This document shows positions 40,246 to 49,254 of a DNA stretch of 64,000 bases, piece by piece. The stretch is from Bacteroidota bacterium (lineage in GTDB: Bacteria > Bacteroidota > Bacteroidia > Bacteroidales > Porphyromonadaceae), in contig JAEWDZ010000004.1 in assembly GCA_023389855.1 (NCBI GenBank), positions 496,001 through 560,000 on the forward strand, read 5' to 3'. A program made the translations under genes and the position numbers. Every line of letters begins with the position of its first letter. The first letter of the stretch is position 1. Under the pieces are notes generated by a model. It was not told the DNA's origin. It saw only the letters and a program-made list of their open reading frames with translations, and made no database searches.

Positions 40246-43200
40246 ATGAAAAAGAGATTCGCTTTACACACACTATTTATACTTCTTTTTTCTTTTTTAC
40301 CTTTCTTCAGCAACGCCCAAAAGCCGGCCTTACATGATATGTGGAAGAGATATGATCAAGTTCAAAGTAATCACCAACAAAAGAAAATGATCGAGGTGCT
40401 CTCTGCTATTGCCACTGAAGCAAAAAAACAAAAAGACGCTCCTGATTTCGTTCAAGCACGTATTCTGCAAATAAAGAACCGGGTGATCGATGTCACCGAG
40501 GCACCGAATACAATGCACGATGAGCTCCTTGATTTACGAAAAGAAAAGTGGTTGCCAGAGGCTGAACGTGCTCTCATCGAAGGTTATTTTCTTCTATTTT
40601 ATGCCGATATTCTTTATCCTACCACCAACAAAGAACATGAGAAGGAAGTCCCCATAAAAAAGAATGCTCAAACAAATAAAGATCTACGCCTCTGGGGCAA
40701 GGAGGATATCGCTCAGGCTATAGACGAATCTCTCGATATATTGAAAAAAAACGCTTCCGCATGGATAAACTGTAATGCTACGCACTATTCGCATATCGTC
40801 ACATTAGGAAAAGCCAGCGAAGAGGTCAAACACAGCATTGCACTTCCTCTTATTGAGATGCTGAGCACGCTATTTAACCCTTTGACCGAAAAGCTTTATT
40901 CCTTGCAATACGATTTACATCCCCTTTCTTATGTTTTTAGTAAAGATGAGATGCTACTTCCTGCAGCGACATTGCGTCCTTCGGTCGGAGAGGTTCTCTC
41001 CCGAGGCCAGCATATTGTAGCCAAATTCATCGACATATGCTTAGAACTGGAAGAAAAGAGTCCTCTAAATATGGCGCTCATGCTGCATGATATACGGACG
41101 AAAAATTTTTACTTTTCTATAGATCGCAATACCCATCAACAACTCCTCTTCAATCAGCAACTTATTGATCGATATAGCAAAGAGATCAAAGGCAGTTTTT
41201 TCATATCTTCGCTCTATGCCGATCAGGTAAGACTTCTGTATGAAGAGAATCAACCCAAAGAAGCGCTTACCCTTGCGCAAAAAGTATTGAAAAGCGATAT
41301 ACATCCGTACGCAAGAAATCAGATAAAAAGGAGCATTCAAAACATTGAGCGACCTACCTTGAGTGCGCAACTGAAAAGCAATGTACTATGGAGCAAGAAG
41401 GGGACGAGCTTGGAACTGACCCATAAGAATATCGCCTCCGTTTCTATTGCCGTATACAATGTTGGTCAAGAAGTGATTCGCGATCAATCGCTACGCTCTT
41501 CGGAAAAAGAAAAGCACTCCCCCCTTCTCTACAATAAGAGTATACAGCAGTTGCTCCCAAAGGTGGGGGCGGAATACAAGATTCCTGGAGACTGGAAAGC
41601 CGTCTTTGCAAAAGATTTCAGCTTAACGGAGAGTAAGCCTTACCTAGACAATAATACCGAACTCCCCATTCCCAGCCTTCCCGAAGGAGTGTACATCTTA
41701 CAAATACAAGCTGCAGGAGCTTCATCGAAGACCCTGGCCTTTTATTCTTGTGATAGTCGCTTGCTCTCTGCAGGACTGGAAATTAAAAGTTTACTTCTGA
41801 CACTGAATAAGGAGGATGGCAAGTATCTTAGCGAACATCCCCTTTATAAAAAGCGCTTTGGAAGCGTTGAGTTTGAGCCTATTGGCGTTACAGATAAAGA
41901 AGGAATGCTCGAACTATCGAAGGATAAGCTAGGCAACCATTACGAAATATTTATTGCTACTTCTTCTGCGGAACCGCGGATTTTTGTTCCAGTAAACAGT
42001 TTCGCTCGTCCATCACATTACTACGTATCACCAGCTCATAATACAATTTGCTTATTTACAGATAGAGCGATTTATCGTCCTGGACAAAAGCTGTTTTTCA
42101 AAGGCATCCTCGCTGAAGCAAATGACAACAAAGAAACCTGCAGCATTATAGCCGACAGATCGATACGACTTACCTATATTCCTGCGAATGGAGGCAAAGA
42201 GGTAGAAATCGGAACCTATACAACCAATGCGTACGGTGCTTTCAATGGGACATTGGATCTCCCCGAAAATATTATGGGAGGGGCATTTACCCTCAAAGCA
42301 AGCCTCGACAAAGAAGGGTTCACCACATACCATTCGGTACAGATTGACGAATACAAACGGGGGGACTTTTACGCAGAGATCGACACACAAGTAACAACAA
42401 ATTTACTGTATGGCGATCCTATTTCACCGAAAGTAAAAGTAAACTATTTTACTGGGTCACCCGTCAGTGGCGCAAAGATAAGCTATCGCTTACTTGCTGC
42501 TGTACAACATGATTTTTGGTACCCTTATGACCAGCAGGAATATACGATAACAGAGGGGGAGGGAGTGACTAACAATCAAGGCGAATTCAGTCCTGAGGAC
42601 TTAAAGCTAAAGCTCGATAGCGAGCAACTTAAGCGATTGGAGCAAAATAATAACCGCCCGATAAATAAGCTATCGCTCCAATATCGCTTCATAGCCACCG
42701 TCACATCGCCATCAGGCGAAACTCATCAGCAGGAGACCATCTATTATAGTGGAAAAAGTATCGTATCGCTGTCTTCTTCGCTGCAGGCGACCAATGTAAA
42801 GGAAAATCTACACGAATGGCGTGTCGTCGCATTTTCAGAAAACAGTAGACAATCCCTCGGCAATCTCCATGGGCAATATAGAATATATAAAATAAATAAA
42901 GGAAAACCGACAAAACTACCTGCTATAGAAGGCGCATTCACCACCGATGAAAGTATCGATGCTCACGCTCTCCGTACGTTGCCTTCCGGCGAGTATCTCA
43001 TACGCTTTCACCTATCGAGCGAAAAATATCAAATCAAAGGGGTAGAAGACAGTGTTTTCTATCTGATATCTGCCCAGGACAAGAAAGTGCACAGCCCCAC
43101 TGCACTCTTCAGTGAACCTCTCGACAAGGATTTTCGCAAGGGAAAACCTATAGCAATACTCCTATCCTCAAACCAGAAAAATCAAGATATATATTTGTCC

Positions 43201-46173
43201 GTATCTGCTAGAGGCAAACAACTCTCTATGCAGCGCCTTACGATCGACAACGAAGTACGTGCCTACCACATTGAGCCCATTTGCGAAGACCTTTCTGCCA
43301 TAGCTGTCGATATATTTGCTCTGCGAGAAGATGATTTTATCAATTACCATTTTGTCTTACCTCGTAAAAAAGAAAAGCCTACGCCAAGCCTCCGAGTAGA
43401 AGGTCTAAAAGATAAGTATCGCCCAGGAGAAGAGGTGCATCTCAGATTATCTTTGACCGATAGTACTGGAAAGGGATACCCTGCAGAAATAGCCCTTTGG
43501 GCTTACGATACATCTCTCGATCAGCTACTTCCATACCATATGCCCAGCATGGCCAAGACAGATGCCAACCTAGGAGGATGCTATTTTATCAGTAGTACAG
43601 GAAGGGCCTTATGGTCCTATCTCGATTTTCCGTATGAAGCGATTCCTCCAGTAGAAAGTCCTCAATGGGACCATGTTGACGCACTCTCTCTTCCCATGCT
43701 TGTCAATATGTATGGTCATCTTGCTCCCGCACGCTCGTGCCGCACCGCTGCGAGCAACGAAAGTACCAACAAAATAGAAACTGTATCTGCGCCCATGGTA
43801 ATGGCTGCGATGGAGGATACGGCAAGCGATAACACGAAGCAAGAGAAATCTATCGCGCCAAAAGCGACACCCAACGCCAGCATACGAAGTGATTTTCGCG
43901 AAACGGCTGTTTGGATGCCTGGCATTACCTTCGACAAAAATGGTCGAGCAGAGATATCTTTCCGGTTGCCCGAGCGACTAACGAGCTATAGCATCAAATT
44001 CTTTGCTCATGACAAAGAAGCCGATAGCTACGCACTCGAAGAGATAACGACAGTATCCGCTCCCGTAAGCATCGTTCCCAATATGCCGCGTTTTATCCGT
44101 GTCGGAGACCATGCAAGTATACCTATAAGCATCATCAGCAATGATTTGAAAGCCTGCAAGGCTCTTCTATATATGGAGCTATTCGATCCTATCAGCAAAA
44201 CGATTATACATCGAGAGGAGAAGGAACTTTCTTTAGTATCGGATAGCCTGGCGACAGTATCCTTTGATATTCCAACTCAAAGTGTCGCATCTCTGCTAGG
44301 CTGTAGGATAAACATTCAAACGCCCGAATACAACGATGCAGCAGAGTATATGCTCTCCGTTTTGCCTATCTCTAAACCCATCATCGAAGCTGTACCTATT
44401 ACCGCTTATGCCGGGAAGAAAACGATTGTAGATCTCTCCGAACTTTTCAATCATCATGACGAGAAGGCGCAGCAGAAAGTGCTTACTTTAGAACTCAATG
44501 CCAATCCACTTTGGGGCGCTATAGAGTCGCTGCCTCTAGCCCTAGAGGACGATGGAAATGATGCTTATTCGACAGCCTACAAATTGACCTGTAATGCTCT
44601 GTCGAGACGCATTGCTCAAGACAATCCCGAGTTTATGGAATTGCTGCGCTTACGTAAAATGAATTTGGCGGCCTCCGCACAATCGCCTCTTACTACCAAC
44701 GAAGAACTACGTATTCTGCCCGTCGAACTCAGTGCCTACTATCGCCAAGCCTCTGCAGACAATATTGAAAAGCTATTCTATCTGCTCGATAGCAGTGCAC
44801 TCGACAAAATGGAGGCAAAAAGCATTGCCACACTAAAATCGCTACAGAATGCAGATGGAGGCTTCAGTTGGTATGCAGGAATGAATAGCAACTACTATAC
44901 AACCACGACCACGCTCTATCTTTTCGCGCGCCTCCCCGAAGGAAGTGTCAAAGAGCGCCTCTCGCCCTGTATCAATCGGGCGATGGACTATCTCCTCACG
45001 CAGTGGGATGAACAATATGAAAAAGATAGTGAACTCTTTCTTCAATCCTATGCTTTGGATATGCTCTACCTAGGGGCCACCTTCCGTGCAAACCTCTTTT
45101 CACGTCCCAATAATATGACGAAAGAAGTGCTTAAGCGCATCGAGAAAGAGATGAAGACGCTTTCGCTATACCAGCTGACGATGGCTACTGATGCTTTTTT
45201 CAAAATAGGTCAACGAAAAATTGCCGATAGCGGTTATAAGCGTCTCAAAGGATTTCTGTTGGAAGATCGCAACTTGGGTCTCACCATCGTCCGCAGCGCT
45301 CTGCGCCCATACAATAATTGGCTCGACGCTACGATACCCACCCACTGCCACATGATGGATCTTACAGCAAAGCTAGAGCCCCACAGCCCAGCCCGAGAAT
45401 CTATGAAACTATGGCTTCTCAACCAGAAAAGGGCCTCCAACTGGGGAAATAGTATCGTCAATGCTTATGCTCTTTTGACTCTTTTTTCGAGCGAAACAAA
45501 ATTGATGGATTACCAGGGAGCAGCCGCTATACAGATAGATAGTCTACAATATAGTACCAGCACCGACCTACAGACCCATCACGGCGCTACCCCGTTCTTG
45601 AAAAAAGTGATACCCGTGGCAAAGTATCAAGAACTTCCTTCCCAAGCTATCGTAACCAAAGAAGGAAAAGGGATGGCTTGGGGGGCTGTATACGCCACGT
45701 ACCAATTGCCTGCAAACCAACTGCAAGAAGTAGGGAACCAGGATCTGGCCATCCAACGTCAACTCTTTGTCGTAAGGCGCAACAAGGAAGGACAAGAAAG
45801 AGCGATCCCTCTCCATGAAGATAAAAATCCATTGAAAAAAGGCGACAAGATTGTAGTCGAACTGACGATAACTGCCGGCCGAGAGTACAATTTCCTGACA
45901 ATTAGAGACATGAAGAGTCCATCCGTAGAGGTAGACGATAAACTTTCTGGTATTCGTTATAGCAATCGGCTATACTACTACTACGAACCTAAAGACAGCG
46001 AAGTCGTTCTATGTATCGACCGACTTGGCAAGGGTGTTTACCATATCAATTATACCTGCCGTATCGATCGCCCAGGAGAGTACTTCGCCGGCATGGCAGA
46101 GATCCAAGCCGCCTATGCCCCTGAATTTGTGGCGCACTCATCAGGCAATACGCAACTAAATATCCGAGAATAG
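40246..46173 (+). CDS. Alpha-2-macroglobulin-like protein without a thioester
   Basis: Bacterial A2M proteins are large envelope proteins thought to trap proteases. The 1975-residue product has a signal peptide (FILLFSFLPFFSNAQ), an N-terminal helical region, then macroglobulin domains including MG2 (FTDRAIYRPGQKLFFKGILA at about residue 605), the A2M domain (RETAVWMPGITFDKNGRAEI at about 1218), and a thioester-like helical domain (SLPLALEDDGNDAYSTAYKL at about 1430; NADGGFSWYAGMNSNYYTTT). In relatives the block after SLPLAL holds a CxEQ thioester; here D-A-Y-S stands at that place. The C-terminus ends in a bell-like domain. Trapping, if any, must work without a covalent bond. Confidence 0.88.
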   Translation: MKKRFALHTLFILLFSFLPFFSNAQKPALHDMWKRYDQVQSNHQQKKMIEVLSAIATEAKKQKDAPDFVQARILQIKNRVIDVTEAPNTMHDELLDLRKEKWLPEAERALIEGYFLLFYADILYPTTNKEHEKEVPIKKNAQTNKDLRLWGKEDIAQAIDESLDILKKNASAWINCNATHYSHIVTLGKASEEVKHSIALPLIEMLSTLFNPLTEKLYSLQYDLHPLSYVFSKDEMLLPAATLRPSVGEVLSRGQHIVAKFIDICLELEEKSPLNMALMLHDIRTKNFYFSIDRNTHQQLLFNQQLIDRYSKEIKGSFFISSLYADQVRLLYEENQPKEALTLAQKVLKSDIHPYARNQIKRSIQNIERPTLSAQLKSNVLWSKKGTSLELTHKNIASVSIAVYNVGQEVIRDQSLRSSEKEKHSPLLYNKSIQQLLPKVGAEYKIPGDWKAVFAKDFSLTESKPYLDNNTELPIPSLPEGVYILQIQAAGASSKTLAFYSCDSRLLSAGLEIKSLLLTLNKEDGKYLSEHPLYKKRFGSVEFEPIGVTDKEGMLELSKDKLGNHYEIFIATSSAEPRIFVPVNSFARPSHYYVSPAHNTICLFTDRAIYRPGQKLFFKGILAEANDNKETCSIIADRSIRLTYIPANGGKEVEIGTYTTNAYGAFNGTLDLPENIMGGAFTLKASLDKEGFTTYHSVQIDEYKRGDFYAEIDTQVTTNLLYGDPISPKVKVNYFTGSPVSGAKISYRLLAAVQHDFWYPYDQQEYTITEGEGVTNNQGEFSPEDLKLKLDSEQLKRLEQNNNRPINKLSLQYRFIATVTSPSGETHQQETIYYSGKSIVSLSSSLQATNVKENLHEWRVVAFSENSRQSLGNLHGQYRIYKINKGKPTKLPAIEGAFTTDESIDAHALRTLPSGEYLIRFHLSSEKYQIKGVEDSVFYLISAQDKKVHSPTALFSEPLDKDFRKGKPIAILLSSNQKNQDIYLSVSARGKQLSMQRLTIDNEVRAYHIEPICEDLSAIAVDIFALREDDFINYHFVLPRKKEKPTPSLRVEGLKDKYRPGEEVHLRLSLTDSTGKGYPAEIALWAYDTSLDQLLPYHMPSMAKTDANLGGCYFISSTGRALWSYLDFPYEAIPPVESPQWDHVDALSLPMLVNMYGHLAPARSCRTAASNESTNKIETVSAPMVMAAMEDTASDNTKQEKSIAPKATPNASIRSDFRETAVWMPGITFDKNGRAEISFRLPERLTSYSIKFFAHDKEADSYALEEITTVSAPVSIVPNMPRFIRVGDHASIPISIISNDLKACKALLYMELFDPISKTIIHREEKELSLVSDSLATVSFDIPTQSVASLLGCRINIQTPEYNDAAEYMLSVLPISKPIIEAVPITAYAGKKTIVDLSELFNHHDEKAQQKVLTLELNANPLWGAIESLPLALEDDGNDAYSTAYKLTCNALSRRIAQDNPEFMELLRLRKMNLAASAQSPLTTNEELRILPVELSAYYRQASADNIEKLFYLLDSSALDKMEAKSIATLKSLQNADGGFSWYAGMNSNYYTTTTTLYLFARLPEGSVKERLSPCINRAMDYLLTQWDEQYEKDSELFLQSYALDMLYLGATFRANLFSRPNNMTKEVLKRIEKEMKTLSLYQLTMATDAFFKIGQRKIADSGYKRLKGFLLEDRNLGLTIVRSALRPYNNWLDATIPTHCHMMDLTAKLEPHSPARESMKLWLLNQKRASNWGNSIVNAYALLTLFSSETKLMDYQGAAAIQIDSLQYSTSTDLQTHHGATPFLKKVIPVAKYQELPSQAIVTKEGKGMAWGAVYATYQLPANQLQEVGNQDLAIQRQLFVVRRNKEGQERAIPLHEDKNPLKKGDKIVVELTITAGREYNFLTIRDMKSPSVEVDDKLSGIRYSNRLYYYYEPKDSEVVLCIDRLGKGVYHINYTCRIDRPGEYFAGMAEIQAAYAPEFVAHSSGNTQLNIRE

Positions 46174-46207
46174 CGCTATCGAGGTTAAAGACATAAGAAC
46201 TGTACTG

Positions 46208-46245
46208 AAAAAGGAGGGAGCCTTAAAGGACGTTCCTCCTTTTTT
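46208..46245 (+). terminator. Terminator after the A2M gene
   Basis: AAAAAGGAGG (46208-46217) pairs with CCTCCTTTTT (from 46235), ending in six T residues. It lies 35 nt after the A2M stop. Confidence 0.8.
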
Positions 46246-46732
46246 AGTGCAATCATCTATCGAAGTTTTCTATCAAGCCAAAGTCCAACATAAGCTATTG
46301 CAAATTTATTGTCATTGTTCTCATATCTTACAGTCCTTTTCTGATGGCTTATCTGAAAGAATTGCACCGCACAAGGCAATAGTTTGCACGATACAATGCA
46401 AAAATAAAACGCTATCATCGCCCATCCTCTTCGATAAAATGAATATCGAGTAGGCTCTGAGCTATCGCCAGCCGCCATTGCACCTCTGTCATACAAAATA
46501 AACAAAGCATGCTTTCGATAGTAGGGCTAATTTGTAGCTCTCCATCGATCAAAATTTACCGTCGGTCTATCTCTATTTTCTGTGAAGAGATAAAAAGCGA
46601 ACGATTGGCTGCACGATCTGCGGAAGGCGAAAATCTCTTTGCGATATTTTCTCCGAAAAATATTGTAACTTTGTGAGAAGATCGGGGCATAAATGCTCCG
46701 AAAATAAAGCATAAATACTCGGGATAGGATAT
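46246..46732 (+). other. Gap before cysS
   Basis: About 490 bases contain a promoter box at 46666-46673. Short frames on both strands have no family features. Confidence 0.5.
46666..46673 (+). promoter_or_regulatory. Promoter -7 box of cysS
   Basis: TAACTTTG fits TAnnTTTG; the ATG is 59 nt downstream. A TTG at 46639-46641 is 24 nt upstream, a bit far. Confidence 0.45.
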
Positions 46733-48208
46733 ATGGAACAAACACTCACCCTATACAATACGCTCACACGTAAAAAAGAACTTTTCACGCCCCTAGCTCC
46801 TCCACATGTAGGGCTATATGTATGCGGTCCCACCGTCTATGGCGACCCACACCTGGGGCATGCTCGTCCAGCTATCACGTTTGATGTACTCTTTAGGTAC
46901 CTTACACACCTGGGCTATAAGGTGAGGTATGTACGCAATATCACCGATGTCGGGCATCTGGAAGCAGATGCTGATGAGGGCGAAGACAAAATAGCAAAAA
47001 AAGCACGCCTCGAAAAGATCGAACCCATGGAGGTAGCCCACTACTACACCACTCGCTACCATCACGCTATGGATGCTCTCAATGTACTAACACCCAGTAT
47101 TGAGCCAAGCGCGTGCGGCCATATTATCGAGCAGATCGCTTTGGTTGAAGATATCCTCAAAGCAGGCTATGCTTATGTCAGCCAAGGATCAGTATATTTC
47201 GATGTCGAAAAATTCAATCGCGACTACGGCTACGGGGTCCTCAGCGGTAGGAATATCGAAGACATGCTCTCTAATACAAGAACGCTAGATGGGCAAAGCG
47301 AAAAAAGATCTCCCCTAGACTTTGCCCTATGGAAAGCCGCCAAGCCTGAACACATTATGCGCTGGCCCTCTCCCTGGAGCGAGGGCTTCCCGGGATGGCA
47401 CTGCGAATGCACCGCAATGGGCAAGAAATACCTCGGCGAAAAGTTTGATATTCACGGCGGTGGGATGGACCTTGTCTTCCCTCACCACGAATGCGAAATA
47501 GCCCAAGCAAGAGCAGTAGCCAAAGGCGAACCTATGGTACGCTACTGGATGCACAATAATATGATCACCATAGAAGGGACAAAGATGGGTAAAAGCTTGG
47601 GCAACTTCATTACACTCGAGCAATTCTTTACAGGAGACCATCCCAAACTGACTAGGGCCTATAGCCCTATGACCATACGCTTTTTCATTTTATCGGCTCA
47701 CTATCGTGGTACGGTAGACTTTAGCAATGAAGCCCTCGATGCTGCTCAAAAAGGCCTTAGCCGTATGATGGAAGCAGTGGGAAAAATACCCTCACTTAAA
47801 GCATCCGACAAAAGCTCGCTATCGGTTGAGGAATACGCGCAAAAACTCCGCTCTGCCATGGATGACGATCTTAATACGCCCATCGTGATCGCGCTACTCT
47901 TCGATATGGTACGCATCATCAACCGCCTGCAGAGCAAAGAAGAAAGCCTTACTGCCGAAGATTTGCAATCCTTTCAAGCGCTGTTTCATACCTACCTTTT
48001 CGATATCTTGGGTATGAAAGAAAATAAAGGCTCTGACGACAAGCACCTAAAAGCTTACGACGGGGCTGTAGATATGCTCTTAGAGGTAAGACAACAAGCT
48101 AAAAATAAAAAAGACTGGGAAACAAGCGATTTGATACGTGACAAAATGGTGGCCTTAGGCTTCGTAATCAAGGACACTAAGGACGGAGCCGAATGGACCC
48201 TCGAATAG
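46733..48208 (+). CDS. cysS: Cysteinyl-tRNA synthetase
   Basis: CysS charges tRNA-Cys. The 491-residue class I synthetase has VCGPTVYGDPHLGHARP with the HxGH motif (residues 40-43) and zinc Cys31, more zinc ligands in GWHCECTAM and PHHECEIAQA, and the KMGKS loop (residues 284-288). The length is normal. A glycosyltransferase gene starts 16 nt later, so they may be co-transcribed. Confidence 0.97.
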   Translation: MEQTLTLYNTLTRKKELFTPLAPPHVGLYVCGPTVYGDPHLGHARPAITFDVLFRYLTHLGYKVRYVRNITDVGHLEADADEGEDKIAKKARLEKIEPMEVAHYYTTRYHHAMDALNVLTPSIEPSACGHIIEQIALVEDILKAGYAYVSQGSVYFDVEKFNRDYGYGVLSGRNIEDMLSNTRTLDGQSEKRSPLDFALWKAAKPEHIMRWPSPWSEGFPGWHCECTAMGKKYLGEKFDIHGGGMDLVFPHHECEIAQARAVAKGEPMVRYWMHNNMITIEGTKMGKSLGNFITLEQFFTGDHPKLTRAYSPMTIRFFILSAHYRGTVDFSNEALDAAQKGLSRMMEAVGKIPSLKASDKSSLSVEEYAQKLRSAMDDDLNTPIVIALLFDMVRIINRLQSKEESLTAEDLQSFQALFHTYLFDILGMKENKGSDDKHLKAYDGAVDMLLEVRQQAKNKKDWETSDLIRDKMVALGFVIKDTKDGAEWTLE

Positions 48209-48224
48209 CAATTGGTACTGAACT

Positions 48225-49250
48225 ATGTCTTTCCCTCGGCCCTTGATTAGTTTTATCATTCCTGTATACAACCGCCCCGAAGAAGTACAAGAACTTCTTC
48301 AGAGTCTATGCTTGCAGCACGATAAACGATTTGAAGTAATCATAATAGAAGATGGAAGCCACACTCCCTGTAAATCGATCGTTGAGGAGTATAGCTCTCG
48401 TTTATCCATCGTATACAAATACATAGAGAACGGGGGACCAGCCCGTGCAAGAAACATAGGAGCCCAACTGGCAACCTCAGACCTTCTCGTCTTCTTAGAC
48501 AGCGACGTCGTACTCCCTGCTGCCTATACAGACCATGTGATACAAGCCTTTACAAAGAAAGAGAATAGCCTTCAAGGTTTTGATGTCTTTGGAGGAGCCG
48601 ATTGTGCAGCCGATTCCTTTACCCCTGTTCAGAAGGCGATCAACTATGCCATGACCTCTCCGCTTACTACGGGTGGAATACGAGGAGGAAAGAAGCATAT
48701 TGGCAAGTACTACCCTCGCACCTTCAACATGGGATGTCGGCGTCTATTTTTCGATAAGGTACAAGGCTTTGACGAAAGTATGCGTTTCGGAGAAGACATC
48801 GACTTTGGTCTACGCTTGGAGAAATGTGGAGCCCATATAGTCCTTTTGCAAGATGCTTGGGTATACCACAAGAGAAGAGTGGATTTCCGTAAGTTCTTCA
48901 AGCAAGTCTTCAACAGCGGCATGGCAAGAATGACCCTCTCCCTAAAACACAAAGGAAGCCTAAAGCTGGTACACCTCTTGCCTAGTATCGCTACGATCAC
49001 CTTGCTATTCTTTTTGATCGTTGGTGTATGCATTTGTCCTTGGGCACTGACTATCCCCCTTCTTGGCGGCCTTATCATTTTTATTCATGCTTGCATCCAA
49101 ACCAAAAGCTTATGGATAGCCCTCCTCTCCTTGCCTGCCGTGCTGATACAAATATGTGGCTATGGAGCGGGATTTCTAGCGGCCTCGATAAAGAGGCTTT
49201 TTTCGAGTAAAGCCTCGTTGCAGGCTTTTGACAAATCATTTTACAACTAA
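48225..49250 (+). CDS. Glycosyltransferase family 2 membrane protein
   Basis: The 341-residue product has a GT-A domain of family 2 (ISFIIPVYNRPEEVQELLQS, FLDSDVVLPAAY with the DxD motif, and the acidic base region FGEDIDFGLRLEKCG), followed by hydrophobic helices (about residues 250-320) that anchor it to the inner membrane. It probably adds sugars to a lipid carrier for surface glycan. The YfhO gene starts within 5 nt of its stop (ATG 49255). Confidence 0.9.
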   Translation: MSFPRPLISFIIPVYNRPEEVQELLQSLCLQHDKRFEVIIIEDGSHTPCKSIVEEYSSRLSIVYKYIENGGPARARNIGAQLATSDLLVFLDSDVVLPAAYTDHVIQAFTKKENSLQGFDVFGGADCAADSFTPVQKAINYAMTSPLTTGGIRGGKKHIGKYYPRTFNMGCRRLFFDKVQGFDESMRFGEDIDFGLRLEKCGAHIVLLQDAWVYHKRRVDFRKFFKQVFNSGMARMTLSLKHKGSLKLVHLLPSIATITLLFFLIVGVCICPWALTIPLLGGLIIFIHACIQTKSLWIALLSLPAVLIQICGYGAGFLAASIKRLFSSKASLQAFDKSFYN

Positions 49251-49254
49251 TTTT

